From Marinibacterium anthonyi (lineage in GTDB: Bacteria > Pseudomonadota > Alphaproteobacteria > Rhodobacterales > Rhodobacteraceae): a stretch of DNA of 64,000 nt. A model generated the notes under the pieces. That model had not been told where the DNA came from and did not search any database. It saw nothing but the letters and a program-made list of their open reading frames with translations. This document shows positions 29,460 through 39,624 of this stretch, one piece after another (position 1 is the stretch's first letter; each line of letters begins with the position of its first letter). The stretch spans positions 4,203,501-4,267,500 of the forward strand of contig CP031585.1 in assembly GCA_003217735.2 (NCBI GenBank). Direction: 5' to 3'. Made by a program: the position numbers and the translations under genes.

Positions 29460-30022
29460 GCCGCCTCCGCTGGCCAGAGGTACTGGATGTCGGGCAGGCC
29501 CTCGTCATTGCCGTCGCCGTCGGTGCGGCACAGCTCACCAAAGCCTTCCCGAAGATAGAAACGCTGCGCGCCGGTGTTGGCCTGGAAGGTCCAGAGCCGC
29601 AGCCTGGGGCTTTCCGACTTGGCCAGCCCCAAAAGCGCCGCGCCGATGCCCTGTCCGGTACAATCGGGCCGGATATAAAGCGCATGCACCGCCTCCCCCT
29701 CCCGCGCGAGGAACCCCGCGATCACCTGCTCCCCGTCCCGCGACCCGGTTGCGGAGCTGAGCGCAGGCAGCGGCCGTGGGGCGCCGGGTGCGGCCGCGCC
29801 CGGCGCCCCACGGCCGCTGCCCCACCCCTGTCCGGGCGATGCCACCGGGGTGATGACGGCCACGCTCACCCAGCCCCGGTCGATCATCGTGGCGCAGAAC
29901 GCCACCGCCTCGGCGCCGCTGTGCTGCTTGGGCATCCAGGGTGTCTCGGTCTCGAACCGGTGCAGGATCTCTCCGACCGCGCCCGCGTCAAGCGGTCGGG
30001 CCGGGCGCAGGGCAAGGCTCAC
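29456..30022 (-). CDS. GNAT family N-acetyltransferase with an in-frame palindromic insertion
   Basis: A 188-residue GNAT enzyme. The acetyl-CoA-binding motif A is LYIRPDCTGQGIGAALL and motif B ends RLWTFQANTGAQRFYLREGF. Between the strands VSVAVIT and EQVIAGFLAREG lies an unusual segment of about 38 residues, rich in Gly, Ala and Pro (GQGWGSGRGAPGAAAPGAPR), encoded by a near-perfect 56-bp palindrome at 29766-29821. In the family this site is a short beta-hairpin loop, so the insertion is probably tolerated. The gene overlaps ycjX and ycjF by 4 nt each. The substrate is unknown. Confidence 0.88.
   Translation of the reverse strand: MSLALRPARPLDAGAVGEILHRFETETPWMPKQHSGAEAVAFCATMIDRGWVSVAVITPVASPGQGWGSGRGAPGAAAPGAPRPLPALSSATGSRDGEQVIAGFLAREGEAVHALYIRPDCTGQGIGAALLGLAKSESPRLRLWTFQANTGAQRFYLREGFGELCRTDGDGNDEGLPDIQYLWPAEAA
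29766..29821. repeat. 56-bp near-perfect palindrome inside the GNAT coding sequence
   Basis: Arms 29766-29788 and 29799-29821 (23 nt each) are exact reverse complements. The 10-nt centre carries the palindrome GCGGCCGC flanked by one T/G mismatch, so the whole 56 bp is symmetric but for one pair. It keeps the frame open through codons about 68-86. Its GC content is higher than that of the flanking gene. Confidence 0.95.
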
Positions 30023-31434
30023 AACCGGTCTCCGATCAGGAACTGGGCCGCCCGGTCCAGGCGGATATGGGGCGGACCCTCGCCCGGCTTCAGGGTCAAC
30101 GGCGCCGGCGCAAAGGCCATCATCCCGTAATCCGCGCCCAGCCAGCTTTTCGCCCCCTCCCGCGCCGGGCCCAGCAAGGCCGACGGATCGACCGGCAGTT
30201 CGCCGGGATAGAACGCCGCCTGCTTGCCGGTCTCCTTCAGCCGTCCGCGCACGCAGGCCAGGTCGGCCCCCGCATGCGGCCGCATCTCCTCCGTCGTGGC
30301 CCTGAGCGCGGCGATTGCCATCGCCTGCGTCTGTGCCCCCGCGAACCGCGCCCGCTCTCGGGCATCGCGGGTCAACGCCTCCATGATGCCGGTGAAGGCC
30401 GCGTGCTGGGTGTGGTGCAGATGGTCCGCCTTGGTCGCAGCGAAAAGGATGCGTTCGACCCGCTTGCCCCGCAGCATCTGCGTCAGGACGGCATTGCGCC
30501 CCGGCCGGAAGGTCGAGAGGATATCGGCCATCGCGCGACGCATGTCCTCGACCGCGCGCGGACCCTGGTGGATGGCATCCAGCACGTCGACCAGCACCAC
30601 CTGCCGATCGATGCGCGAGAAATGGTCGCGGAAGAACGGGCGCACCACGCGCGCCTTGTAGGCCTCGAACCGCCGCTCCATCTCGCGCAGGAGCGACCGG
30701 CGCCCCGCCGAGGGATCCGCCGGCAGCGGCGCGAAGGTCAGTACCGGCGAGCCGGCCAGATCGCCGGGCAGCAGGAACCGGCCCGGCGTGCAGTCATGGT
30801 ATCCCGCCGCGCGGGCGGTGGTCAGGTAAGTGGTGAAGGTGTCGGCCAGGCGCTTGGCCACGGGTTCGTCCCGCGCCGCCGACACATCCGTTTCGCGCAC
30901 CAGCGACAGGTACGCCGCGCCTTCGACACGCCCCTCCAGCCGGTCGAGCGTCTCGGCCGACCATTCGCCAAAGTTCTTGTCCATCAATCCAAGATCCAGC
31001 AGCCATTCGCCGGGATAGTCGATGATATCCAGATGCACCGCCCGCGGCCCCTTCAGCCCGCCCAGCAGACCCGACGGCCGCACCCGCATCGACAGGCGCA
31101 GCTCGCTGACGGCGCGTGTGCTGTCGGGCCAATGCGGATCGGGGCCGGTCAGCGCCTTGAGGTGATCCTCGAACTCGAAGCGGGGCACGGTATCGTCGGG
31201 CTGCGGCTGCAGGAAGGCGGCGGAGATCCGGCCTTCGGCCTCGGCCACCAGCCCGGGCATGCGACCGCGATCCAGCAGGTTGGCGACCAGCGAGGTGATG
31301 AACACCGTCTTGCCCGCCCGCGCCAGGCCCGTCACGCCCAGACGTATCACGGGCTCGAACAGCGCCTCGTTGATCGTGTCGCCGACCGCCTCGACCCTGC
31401 GGGTCAGCGTATCGGCCAGTGTCGTGATGACCAT
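30019..31434 (-). CDS. ycjX: YcjX family P-loop (GTPase-like) protein
   Basis: A 471-residue DUF463/YcjX protein with a P-loop in RLGVTGLARAGKTVFITSLV (GLARAGKT at residues 36-43) and a downstream DIIDYPGEWLLDL segment typical of a G3-like region. DVLDAIHQGP and FAATKADH (an NKxD-like base-specificity motif) support a nucleotide-binding role. YcjX-type proteins are stress-induced GTPases of unknown target. It is the first gene of the ycjX-GNAT-ycjF operon, divergent from truA across 143 nt. Confidence 0.92.
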   Translation of the reverse strand: MVITTLADTLTRRVEAVGDTINEALFEPVIRLGVTGLARAGKTVFITSLVANLLDRGRMPGLVAEAEGRISAAFLQPQPDDTVPRFEFEDHLKALTGPDPHWPDSTRAVSELRLSMRVRPSGLLGGLKGPRAVHLDIIDYPGEWLLDLGLMDKNFGEWSAETLDRLEGRVEGAAYLSLVRETDVSAARDEPVAKRLADTFTTYLTTARAAGYHDCTPGRFLLPGDLAGSPVLTFAPLPADPSAGRRSLLREMERRFEAYKARVVRPFFRDHFSRIDRQVVLVDVLDAIHQGPRAVEDMRRAMADILSTFRPGRNAVLTQMLRGKRVERILFAATKADHLHHTQHAAFTGIMEALTRDARERARFAGAQTQAMAIAALRATTEEMRPHAGADLACVRGRLKETGKQAAFYPGELPVDPSALLGPAREGAKSWLGADYGMMAFAPAPLTLKPGEGPPHIRLDRAAQFLIGDRL

Positions 31435-31577
31435 CCTGCCCCCGGGGTTCCGCCTGTTGGGCGCAAGATAGGCAGCCTGCCGCCCGGATGCCAGCCTTCC
31501 CCGGTTTTCGGCTGACCCCGTGACTGCCGCAATGGCCCCTCTACCCGCCCGTTCCCGCCCGTGCTAAGGCACCCGCC

Positions 31578-32369
31578 ATGCCGCGTTTTGCCCTGAAAGT
31601 CGAATACCACGGCGCGCCCTTCGCCGGATGGCAGCGCCAGAAGGACCAGCCTTCGGTCCAGGCCGCCATCGAGGCGGCGCTGGCCAAGCTTGAGCCGCGC
31701 GCCCACACGATCGCGGCGGCGGGGCGGACGGATGCCGGGGTGCACGGGCTGGCCCAGGTGGCCCATTGCGACATGGCGCGCGACTGGGACCCGTTCCGCC
31801 TGTCCGAGGCGCTGAACCACCACCTGAAGCCCCTGCCCGTGGCGATCATCGATTGCGCCCCGGTGGGCGACGACTGGCACGCGCGGTTCTCGGCGATCGA
31901 ACGGCGTTATGTCTTCCGTCTGCTGATGCGCCGGGCCCCGGCGACGCATCTTTCGGGGCTGGTGTGGCAGGTGAAGAACGCCCTGGACCCGGTGGCGATG
32001 CAGGCCGGGGCGGACCGGTTGATCGGGCGGCATGATTTCACGACGTTCAGGTCGTCGATCTGCCAGGCCGACAGCCCGGTGAAGACCCTGGACCGTCTCG
32101 ACGTGTCCCTGGTCGACGGTTTTGGCGGCCCCGAGATCCGTTTTGACGTGCGCGCCCGGTCCTTCCTGCACAACCAGGTCCGCAGCTTTGTCGGCACCCT
32201 CGAACGGGTCGGCGCCGGCGCCTGGAGCCCGGACGACGTGACCGCCGCCCTGAACGCCCGCGACCGCGCCGCCTGCGGCCCGGTCTGCCCGCCACAGGGG
32301 CTGTACCTGGCCGGCGTCGGGTATCCGGAGGATCCTTTCGCTCTTGGGGACGGCGACGCGTCGTCATAG
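31578..32369 (+). CDS. truA: tRNA pseudouridine synthase A (TruA)
   Basis: Converts U38-U40 in the anticodon stem-loop of many tRNAs to pseudouridine. The 263-residue protein has the catalytic Asp in GRTDAGVHG, the [20 protein letters not shown]-terminal signature and [16 protein letters not shown] near the C-terminus. Length and order match the family. It converges with cheB across a 336-nt gap. Confidence 0.97.
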   Translation: MPRFALKVEYHGAPFAGWQRQKDQPSVQAAIEAALAKLEPRAHTIAAAGRTDAGVHGLAQVAHCDMARDWDPFRLSEALNHHLKPLPVAIIDCAPVGDDWHARFSAIERRYVFRLLMRRAPATHLSGLVWQVKNALDPVAMQAGADRLIGRHDFTTFRSSICQADSPVKTLDRLDVSLVDGFGGPEIRFDVRARSFLHNQVRSFVGTLERVGAGAWSPDDVTAALNARDRAACGPVCPPQGLYLAGVGYPEDPFALGDGDASS

Positions 32370-32705
32370 CTGGACTGAGGGTTCAAACCATCTGGCCATG
32401 CCCGTCGCTTTGACAGACGCATTGCCGGCCCGGCGCGATCACCTGGAATTTCGGGCCAAGGCGGCGTCTTCCGCGGTGCGCCGACAAGGGTGCATGCAAG
32501 AACAGGCAGACTGAACAGCCCCGTGTATCGTGGACGCCCAATCCCAACCGTTCGGAAATTGCTCCACCAAAGAATAACCACCTGGTTTGCCATTCCCCTC
32601 ACGGAATTCCTCCCAAGGCTGCGTTCCTCTAATCGTACCTTTCGAAGCGCAGCGTCCTTGCGGATTTCCGGCCCTTTGCCGACGGGGTACATCCGGCCAC
32701 CGCCT
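32370..32705. other. 336-nt intergenic region between truA and cheB
   Basis: This convergent gap has lower GC than its surroundings. I find no convincing gene, strong hairpin or repeat in it. Short open frames on both strands lack ribosome binding sites and family-like composition. It could hold the decayed remnant of a small gene, but nothing recognisable supports that. Confidence 0.4.
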
Positions 32706-33791
32706 TTAGCCCAAAGTCAGCTTGACGGCCGCCGCCGCGATCTGGTCCAGCGGGATCTCCTTTTCGACTCCGCCGGCCTTCATCGCCTCTTTCGGCATCC
32801 CGTAGACCACGCAGGTCGCCTCGTTCTGGCCCAACGTGCGCGCCCCGGCATCCCGCATCTCGCGCAGGCCGCGCGCACCATCGTCCCCCATACCCGTCAT
32901 GATCACGCCCACGGCATTTCGCCCCGCAACACGCGCCACGGATCTGAACAGCACGTCCACCGACGGCTTGTGACGCGACACCAGCGGGCCATCCCGCACT
33001 TCGACCCCGTAATGCGCGCCCGACCGCGTCAGCAAAGTGTGCAAGTTCCCCGGCGCGATCAACGCGTGGCCCCGCAACATCCGATCGCCGCTTTGCGCCT
33101 CGGTCACGGTGATCTCGCAGATACTGTCGAGCCGCTTCGCGAAGGCGCCCGTGAACGTACCCGGCATGTGCTGAACGACGACGATGGGTGGGCAGTCGAG
33201 CGGCATCGCCTGCAATACCGCGCGTAAAGCTTCCGTTCCGCCGGTCGACGCGCCGATGGCCAGGATCTTTTCGGTCGTGCGCGCCATTGCGGCGGTGGCG
33301 CTTGGCGGGGCAAGCATCGCATCGGCGGTCAGTTTCTTTTCGACCTTCATGGCGCTGCGTGGCCTCAGCCGGGCCTGCGCCGCGCCCTTCACCGCTGTCC
33401 GGATGCGCTCACAACTCTCCTCAAAAAACTCCCGGACGCCCAGTTCCGGCTTGCAGACGATATCGACCGCGCCGGCCTCAAGCGCCAGCATCATCGTCTC
33501 GGACTGATCGGTTACCAGGGACGAACACATCACCACCGGAATCGGCTTCTGCGCCATAAGCTTGCGCAGGAAGGTGATGCCATCCATCCGCGGCATTTCC
33601 ACATCCAGCGTGATCACATCCGGCAGCATGCGCTTGATCCGATCCGCCGCGGCCAACGGATCCGGGGCTGTGCCGATGACCTGCAGGTCGGGGTCGTCGT
33701 CCAGGATGGACTGCATCGTTTGGCGAACGACAGCGCTGTCATCGACGATCAGGACCTTGTATGGTTTCGATGGCGGCCGGTCGAATGGCAT
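32706..33791 (-). CDS. cheB: Chemotaxis protein-glutamate methylesterase CheB
   Basis: Response regulator that demethylates or deamidates receptors to reset adaptation. The 361-residue protein has a receiver domain ([14 protein letters not shown]; phospho-acceptor Asp 63 in [11 protein letters not shown]), a linker, and a methylesterase domain with the Ser-His-Asp triad in [21 protein letters not shown] and [12 protein letters not shown]. It is the last gene of the che operon, 3 nt after cheR. Confidence 0.97.
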   Translation of the reverse strand: MPFDRPPSKPYKVLIVDDSAVVRQTMQSILDDDPDLQVIGTAPDPLAAADRIKRMLPDVITLDVEMPRMDGITFLRKLMAQKPIPVVMCSSLVTDQSETMMLALEAGAVDIVCKPELGVREFFEESCERIRTAVKGAAQARLRPRSAMKVEKKLTADAMLAPPSATAAMARTTEKILAIGASTGGTEALRAVLQAMPLDCPPIVVVQHMPGTFTGAFAKRLDSICEITVTEAQSGDRMLRGHALIAPGNLHTLLTRSGAHYGVEVRDGPLVSRHKPSVDVLFRSVARVAGRNAVGVIMTGMGDDGARGLREMRDAGARTLGQNEATCVVYGMPKEAMKAGGVEKEIPLDQIAAAAVKLTLG

Positions 33792-33794
33792 GTC

Positions 33795-34655
33795 TCACAC
33801 CTTCCGGTAGATGGTCGGGCGCACAGGCTCAAGCGACGGGTGGGATCCCAGCGCCTCGGCATGACCGGTGAACAGGATTCCGCCGGGACGCAGGCGGCTG
33901 ACGACATTGGACACCACGCGCTCTCTCCCCTCGACATCGAAGTAGATCAGCACGTTGCGCAGGAACGCCACATCTGCGGTGAAGGCCTTCAACCCCTGAA
34001 GGTCCTGCAAGTTCACCTTGCTGAACCTGGCCCGGGCGCGAAGGTCCGGAGAGATGCGATAGATGGGCCGCCCCCCGTGATCACGCAGGTTGCGGGACCT
34101 CAGCAGAAACCGTTCGGCCCGCTCCGTCGAGATGCCCGAAATCTCCTCCTCGGAATAGGTTGCCGTCGCGGCGCGGGTCAGTATCCGTTCAGAGATATCG
34201 GTGCCGATGAGCTGCCAATCCGATGGCGCCCGTCCCTGTGCGTTGCGTTCCGCCATGATCATCCCTGCCGACCACAGCTCCGCCCCGGTCGATGCCGCCG
34301 CGCTCCAGATCACGAACGGGCTTCTGTCACGCCCGGCCAGCAGCCCGTCGATCCCCTCGCGGACGAGCCAGTCGTAGTGGTGCATTTCGCGGAAGAAACT
34401 GGTGGTATGGGTGGTCAGCGCCTCGACGAGGTGACGCACCTCGTCCCCCGCATCCCCGGCGAGGAACTGATTGTACCCCTCGAACGTGTCGAGCCCCAGA
34501 GCCGCCAGGCGCCGGCCGACCCGAAGTCGAACGAATTCCAGCTTGGCGGCATCGATGCGAATACCCGATATCTGCTCGGCGCGCGCAAGAATGGCTCTGG
34601 CGAGGTCGGGCGTCAGTTCGGAATGCGTTGGCAATTGCCCGGTCATCAAGGTCAT
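33795..34655 (-). CDS. cheR: Chemotaxis protein methyltransferase CheR
   Basis: SAM-dependent enzyme that methylates Glu residues on chemoreceptors. The 286-residue protein has the N-terminal helical domain, then TTHTTSFFREMHHYDWL, the SAM-binding region IWSAAASTGAELWSAGMI, ATDIS-like text (IGTDISERIL) and FLRNVLIYFD. The usual SAM motif reads CSTGEE in many homologues and is ASTGAE here, a mild deviation. It is 3 nt upstream of cheB and 10 nt downstream of cheW. Confidence 0.95.
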   Translation of the reverse strand: MTLMTGQLPTHSELTPDLARAILARAEQISGIRIDAAKLEFVRLRVGRRLAALGLDTFEGYNQFLAGDAGDEVRHLVEALTTHTTSFFREMHHYDWLVREGIDGLLAGRDRSPFVIWSAAASTGAELWSAGMIMAERNAQGRAPSDWQLIGTDISERILTRAATATYSEEEISGISTERAERFLLRSRNLRDHGGRPIYRISPDLRARARFSKVNLQDLQGLKAFTADVAFLRNVLIYFDVEGRERVVSNVVSRLRPGGILFTGHAEALGSHPSLEPVRPTIYRKV

Positions 34656-34665
34656 GGCCTTGCCA

Positions 34666-35205
34666 TCAATCGAAATCGAAAGCGCCCGGACGGCCCGCGT
34701 TCCACAGGATCCGGTCGATATCTAGGATCATCGCAATTCCATCCTCGGTCCTTAACATTCCCGCCGCCACATCGCAGTTCCAGTCCGACAGAGTCTCGGG
34801 CACGGGCTCGATCTCCTTGTCGGCCATTTCGCGGACACGCAGCACGCGTTCTGCGAGCACGCCAACCGACGTGAAAGTGTCGCCGCTTGGGAATTCGAAA
34901 ACAATGATCCGGGCATCCTGATTGCGTGCGGCCACGGCACCGATCCGGCTGGCAAGATCGACGATGGCAATTCCCTTGCCGCGCAGATCGATCATTCCCA
35001 GGACGTCGTGCGGCGCATTGGGCAGTGGGCTGATCGCTGTGCGGTCCAGGATTTCCTGAACCCGATGGACGTCGACGGCAAAAATCTGCTCTCCCAGCGT
35101 GAAGGTCAGAACCGTGGGCGGCTGGGTTTCCTCGTGGGTGCCATCTTCGCCGTCGCCGGCGTCGAACCCGAACGGATCCAGAAGGGCTTCGCTTGAAGTA
35201 GTCAT
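34666..35205 (-). CDS. cheW: Chemotaxis adaptor CheW (first paralogue)
   Basis: SH3-like adaptor linking receptors to CheA. The ATG at 35205 gives 179 residues starting MTTSSEALLDPF. It lies 20 nt after the receptor stop, and the longer reading would overlap the receptor gene. The CheW fold is seen in LTFTLGEQIFAVDVHRVQEIL, LGMIDLRGKGIAIVDL and VGVLAERVLRVREM. An acidic N-terminal extension of about 35 residues precedes the domain. A second cheW lies on the other side of the receptor gene. Confidence 0.93.
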   Translation of the reverse strand: MTTSSEALLDPFGFDAGDGEDGTHEETQPPTVLTFTLGEQIFAVDVHRVQEILDRTAISPLPNAPHDVLGMIDLRGKGIAIVDLASRIGAVAARNQDARIIVFEFPSGDTFTSVGVLAERVLRVREMADKEIEPVPETLSDWNCDVAAGMLRTEDGIAMILDIDRILWNAGRPGAFDFD

Positions 35206-35224
35206 GTCTTGGACCACGCTTTCG

Positions 35225-37132
35225 TCAGGACGCACGAGGCATCGGTTCGAATTCACTGTCGGGGATATCGCCGCTGAACAGATCCAGCTCATAACCCTTT
35301 TCGGTCGCCCCGTGGCTCGGCTTGGCCTCAAGCTTCACAACGGCTTCGGCCGCCCCAGACGCACCAAGCGGCTTGCGCTTTTGATCCTTCGGCTTGGATA
35401 GGTCCTTCGGTCCGGGACGCCCATTTTCCTTCTTCGAGGCGGACCGGATGGTCTTCTTCGGTGCAGTCTTGGCGTGGCTGCCTTTCGCGGCGGGTGGGTT
35501 GGACGTGCCGATCCTGTAATGCGCAATGGACGTACGCAGGTCCGATGACTGGTCCGCGAGGCTGCGGCTGACTTCCGCGGCCTGCGTTGCCGAGATCGCA
35601 TTTTGCTGGATCACAGCGTCAAGATCCTGGATCGCCGTGTTGATCTGCTCGGCGCCGATGCTCTGTTCGCGGGTCGACGCGGAAATCTCGCGAACCAGAT
35701 CGGACGTGCGGCGGATGGACGGCAGCAGATCCTTCAGCTTCTGTCCGGCAGCCTCGCTCACGCGGAGGGTTTCCGAGGACAGATTGCCGATCTCGGATGC
35801 CGCCAATTGGCTGCGCTCGGCAAGCTTGCGCACTTCGGAAGCGACGACCGCAAAGCCCTTGCCATGGCTTCCGGCACGTGCGGCTTCCACGGCCGCATTC
35901 AGGGCAAGAAGGTCGGTTTGCCTGGCAATCTCTTGCACGATCGTGATCTTTTCGGCGATGGTCTTCATCGCGTCGACAGCCTTCGCGACCGCTTCCCCGC
36001 TGTCTCGCGCCTCTTCGCTGGCCTGGCCCGCGATCTTTTCGGTCTGCTCGGCGTTTGCCGTTGAATGGCGGATGTTGGAGGTCATCTCCTCCATTGCGGC
36101 GCTGGCCTGTTCGGCCGCCGCAGCCTGCTGGGTCGACCCCGCATTCAACCGTTCCGACGTATCACTGACCGATTGCGCGCTCTTCGCGACGTTCTCGGCA
36201 TTGGACGACACTTCGCCCAATACGTCGCGCAGCTTCACCACCATGCGCTGCAACGATTGGCCAAGCTGGTCTTCCGGCGATCGCAGTTTCACATCGACCA
36301 TAAGATCGCCCGAGGCGATGTTGTCCGCGGCCCGTGCCATTGCCGAGAGTTGGGTGTTCATTTCGCCCATCGTCGCGAGAAGATCCCCGAACTCGTCTTG
36401 CCCCGACGGAGAGCAGTCGACACGTGGGTTGCCTGCCGCGACCGCCTCCGCAATGCGCATGGCCCGCTGGAATCCGCCCGCAATCGTCCGAGCCAGCCAG
36501 ATTGCGGCACCCGCACCAAGGACAAGCGCGATTGCCGAAGCACCCAGCACCGTGACCCGGGCACGCTTATAGATCGCCTCGGTGCGCTGCTGCTCGGCTC
36601 GCATTTCCATCAGGTGGCGCCCGGCAATGCGCGCCAGAACCGCTTGCCCCGTCTCCAGCGCATCGGACACGGGGCCCAGCAACAACGACGTCGCGCGCGC
36701 CTTGGAGGCACCGCCAGTGGAGGGTGATGTCACGGCCTGTGTCATCAGATCACGGATTTTTCCACCGTTCTCGGGCAGTGTTGCCAAGGCCGCGTCGAAT
36801 GCGGTCAGATCCTCCCGATCCTCGACATTCGCAAGCGCCCCGAGCCGGTTGCGCAAGTCTTCAAGATTGGTCAAGTGCCGTTCAAACCGGGTATATTGTC
36901 GTTCGACAGCCCCCACCTCGAACACCATAACCATTTGGGACTGGGCGGCGGACACGGCTTCGATCTCGGCCTCCATCGCGACGGGAATTCGCGCGCCCTC
37001 GGCGGAAACCTCCACCACCTGGCGGAACGCATTGTCGAATTGCGCCAGCCTGGCTATGGCCACGCCGGCCAATGCGACCAGCAACAACAAGATCCCACCG
37101 AACCCCGCCAACAATTTAGCCTTGATGGTCAT
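35225..37132 (-). CDS. Methyl-accepting chemotaxis protein (transmembrane)
   Basis: The ATG at 37132 gives 635 residues starting [13 protein letters not shown]. The first membrane helix ([17 protein letters not shown]) is followed by a periplasmic helical sensor of about 180 residues, a second helix ([20 protein letters not shown]), HAMP, and the signalling domain with the conserved tip [20 protein letters not shown] and the [18 protein letters not shown] segment. The C-terminus is a Lys/Pro-rich tail of about 90 residues ending EFEPMPRAS; it lacks an NWETF-type CheR tether. The ligand is unknown. The gene sits between two cheW genes. Confidence 0.94.
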   Translation of the reverse strand: MTIKAKLLAGFGGILLLLVALAGVAIARLAQFDNAFRQVVEVSAEGARIPVAMEAEIEAVSAAQSQMVMVFEVGAVERQYTRFERHLTNLEDLRNRLGALANVEDREDLTAFDAALATLPENGGKIRDLMTQAVTSPSTGGASKARATSLLLGPVSDALETGQAVLARIAGRHLMEMRAEQQRTEAIYKRARVTVLGASAIALVLGAGAAIWLARTIAGGFQRAMRIAEAVAAGNPRVDCSPSGQDEFGDLLATMGEMNTQLSAMARAADNIASGDLMVDVKLRSPEDQLGQSLQRMVVKLRDVLGEVSSNAENVAKSAQSVSDTSERLNAGSTQQAAAAEQASAAMEEMTSNIRHSTANAEQTEKIAGQASEEARDSGEAVAKAVDAMKTIAEKITIVQEIARQTDLLALNAAVEAARAGSHGKGFAVVASEVRKLAERSQLAASEIGNLSSETLRVSEAAGQKLKDLLPSIRRTSDLVREISASTREQSIGAEQINTAIQDLDAVIQQNAISATQAAEVSRSLADQSSDLRTSIAHYRIGTSNPPAAKGSHAKTAPKKTIRSASKKENGRPGPKDLSKPKDQKRKPLGASGAAEAVVKLEAKPSHGATEKGYELDLFSGDIPDSEFEPMPRAS

Positions 37133-37151
37133 ATGATTGCCTCCATTCGAT

Positions 37152-37628
37152 CTAGGCTGCCTGAGGCGACGGCGCGGGTGCGAACAACGCGTCGGTGTCG
37201 AGCAGTACCAGAAGTTCGCCATCCCTTCGGACCGCACCTCTGAGGTAGACTTGCGGCCAGCTGGCCCCCAGATCGGGAACACGTTCCAATGCGGACAGAT
37301 CCGCTTCGATCACCGTTTCCACCGCGTCGGCGGAAAAGGCGATTTTCGTGGCGGCTCCGTCAATCAAGTGTTCCAGCACGATCATGCGCGCCGTCTCGAG
37401 ATCTGCCGCCTGCCCCATACGCAAACGGCGCCGGACGTCGATCACTGGCACGACCACGCCTCGAACGTTGATCAGCCCCGGCGCGAAAGGGTCGGCATTG
37501 GGGACAGGCGTGGGATCCTGGGGATCGAGGATCTCATGAACCGATTGCACGCTGACCCCAAAGAATTCGCCTTCAAGCTTGAAGATCAGCAGCATGGACG
37601 AGGCATCGTCGGAATGTTCTGCATTCAT
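37152..37628 (-). CDS. cheW: Chemotaxis adaptor CheW (second paralogue)
   Basis: A 158-residue CheW-domain protein ([55 protein letters not shown]). It differs clearly from the other adaptor in this operon, so the two are not a recent duplication. It starts 3 nt after the cheA stop and ends 19 nt before the receptor start. Two CheW copies in one operon may serve different receptors or alternative array positions. Confidence 0.94.
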   Translation of the reverse strand: MNAEHSDDASSMLLIFKLEGEFFGVSVQSVHEILDPQDPTPVPNADPFAPGLINVRGVVVPVIDVRRRLRMGQAADLETARMIVLEHLIDGAATKIAFSADAVETVIEADLSALERVPDLGASWPQVYLRGAVRRDGELLVLLDTDALFAPAPSPQAA

Positions 37629-37631
37629 CGC

Positions 37632-39620
37632 TCAGGCCACCTTTCCCAGGGCATCGCTGTGGCGCGCCTCGGCCCAGCGGACCAGGGTTCCCACATCGAT
37701 GATGATCGCGACCCGGCCATCGCCGAGGATGGTCGCGCCGCCAAGCCCGGGCAGATCGCGATGATAGGGGCTGAGGCTTTTGATGACGGTCTGCCCCTGT
37801 CCGAGGATGTCGTCCACGACAAGGCCGATCCGCTGCCCGCCAACGCAGACGACAACCACGCGGCGCCTGCCTTCGGCGCTTGGCGGTAGGCCAAAGATCC
37901 GGTCCAATGCGAGATAGGGCACGACGTGTTCCCTGATCTGCAGCACCGACCGGCCGCTCTTGCGGCTGGTCTCGGCCCGGTCCATTTCGACGCATTCCTC
38001 GACCGCCGCCAACGGTATCACGTAGATGGACCCGCCCAGCCGCACACGCAGCCCGTCGATGATCGCCATGGTGACCGGCAGGCGAAGCGTGATCCGCGTC
38101 CCCTGCCCCGATCGCGACAGGACATCGATGCTGCCGCCCAGCCCATCGATCGTATTTCGCACTGCATCCATGCCCACACCCCGGCCCGAAACGGACGACA
38201 CGGTTTCGGCGGTGGAAAAACCCGGCTCGAAGATCAGCAGGTGCAGGTCCCGCTCACTCAGCTCGGCATCCGGTTCGATCAGCCCGCGGGCGATCGCCTT
38301 GCGCCGAATGCCTTCAACGTCCAGCCCACCCCCATTGTCTTCGATGGAGATCAGGATTTCGCCCCCCTCCTGCCGGGCTGCCAGACGTACGGTGCCCTGG
38401 CGTGGCTTTCCCGCGGCGATGCGCACGTCGTCCGCCTCGATTCCATGATCGATCGAATTGCGGATCATGTGCACCAGCGGGTCGCCGATGCGGTCGATGA
38501 CATTCTTGTCCACCTCGGTTTCACCGCCGCAGGTGATCAGCCGCACATCCTTGCCAAGCGCCGTCGACAGGTCCCGCACCACACGCCGGAACTTTCCAAA
38601 TACCGTCTCTATCGGCAGCATCCGAATCGACAGGGTCGCATCCCGCAGTCCAAGCACGAGGCGCCCGACCTCTTCCACGACGGCATCAAGGGTCGAATCG
38701 CCAAGGCGTTCCGACACCGCATCTAGCCGCGCCTGAGCGATCACCAACTCGCCGATGCTGTCCATCATGTCGTCCAGCCGCGACGATGCCACGCGGATGT
38801 TTTCGGTCTTGGCGTCGATTTTTGCAGGCGCCGTCCTGGCCTCCGGGGCGGACGCCACGGCAGGCGTGCCCTGTTCGGGCACGGTCCGGTCGGCGACCGC
38901 TTCCATGGGCATGCTTTCGATGGAAAGGTCGGCATCGTCGGCAAAGATGAAGACATCCTCGACCGCGGCCGCCCCATTGCAGGTCTCGACCGTGATCACC
39001 CATGTCAGACAGGCCAATGTCGGATCAAGCGCATCGAAGGATGGCATGTCCTGCAAATCAAAGCGTACATCCACCGGACCGAGTTCTGCCAGTTCGCGTA
39101 TCAACAGATCCGGCCGCATGCCGTTGCGCAGCGCGTCCGGCAAGGGACGGAAGCGGATGGAATATCTTTCCAGGCCCCCTGATGTCTTCCCGGGTGTCTT
39201 GGAAGTCGGCGCCGCCGTCGCGGCCGGGTCGACCGCCAGGGTCAGCGATTGGATCCGGTCGATCAGGGCTGTCGTTTCCTGCGCTTCAAGCAGGGCATCC
39301 GTTTCGGCTCCGTCGCCCCCAAGAGCCAGGAAACGCTCCATCAGATCGCGCGCCGCAAGCGACAGGTCGATCAGTTGCTTGCCAACGGTCAGATCCCCGG
39401 CACGAACCAGCTCGAATGCGTTTTCGAAATGGTGCGTGAAGCGCGCCAGCCCGGTATACCCGAACATCGCCCCGGATCCCTTGACCGTATGCAGGCCGCG
39501 GAAAATCGCGTCGACTGTCCGCGGATCCTGCGCTTCTTCCAGCCCCAGGATCAGGTCTTCGAGCTCGCTCAGGATCTCGCGTGCTTCCTGCACGAAGGCG
39601 GCAACGGCTTGTTCGATCAT
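37632..39620 (-). CDS. cheA: Chemotaxis histidine kinase CheA
   Basis: Receptor-controlled kinase for CheY and CheB. The ATG at 39620 gives 662 residues starting MIEQAVAAFVQEAR. P1 has the phosphorylated His 44 in RGLHTVKGSGAMFG. A middle domain (about residues 145-235) holds SIRFRPLPDALRNGMRPDLL and does not look like the classical CheY-binding P2. P3 is dimerisation. The P4 ATPase has the N box HMIRNSIDHGIE, G1 DNGGGLD and G2 GRGVGMDAV. P5 is CheW-like. It is 4 nt after cheY and 3 nt before cheW. The catalytic motifs are intact. Confidence 0.96.
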   Translation of the reverse strand: MIEQAVAAFVQEAREILSELEDLILGLEEAQDPRTVDAIFRGLHTVKGSGAMFGYTGLARFTHHFENAFELVRAGDLTVGKQLIDLSLAARDLMERFLALGGDGAETDALLEAQETTALIDRIQSLTLAVDPAATAAPTSKTPGKTSGGLERYSIRFRPLPDALRNGMRPDLLIRELAELGPVDVRFDLQDMPSFDALDPTLACLTWVITVETCNGAAAVEDVFIFADDADLSIESMPMEAVADRTVPEQGTPAVASAPEARTAPAKIDAKTENIRVASSRLDDMMDSIGELVIAQARLDAVSERLGDSTLDAVVEEVGRLVLGLRDATLSIRMLPIETVFGKFRRVVRDLSTALGKDVRLITCGGETEVDKNVIDRIGDPLVHMIRNSIDHGIEADDVRIAAGKPRQGTVRLAARQEGGEILISIEDNGGGLDVEGIRRKAIARGLIEPDAELSERDLHLLIFEPGFSTAETVSSVSGRGVGMDAVRNTIDGLGGSIDVLSRSGQGTRITLRLPVTMAIIDGLRVRLGGSIYVIPLAAVEECVEMDRAETSRKSGRSVLQIREHVVPYLALDRIFGLPPSAEGRRRVVVVCVGGQRIGLVVDDILGQGQTVIKSLSPYHRDLPGLGGATILGDGRVAIIIDVGTLVRWAEARHSDALGKVA

Positions 39621-39624
39621 CGGC

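Noticed and set aside
32490-33227. Plus-strand frame entering cheB
   Set aside because: Most of it is antisense to cheB; the intergenic part shows no recognisable protein.
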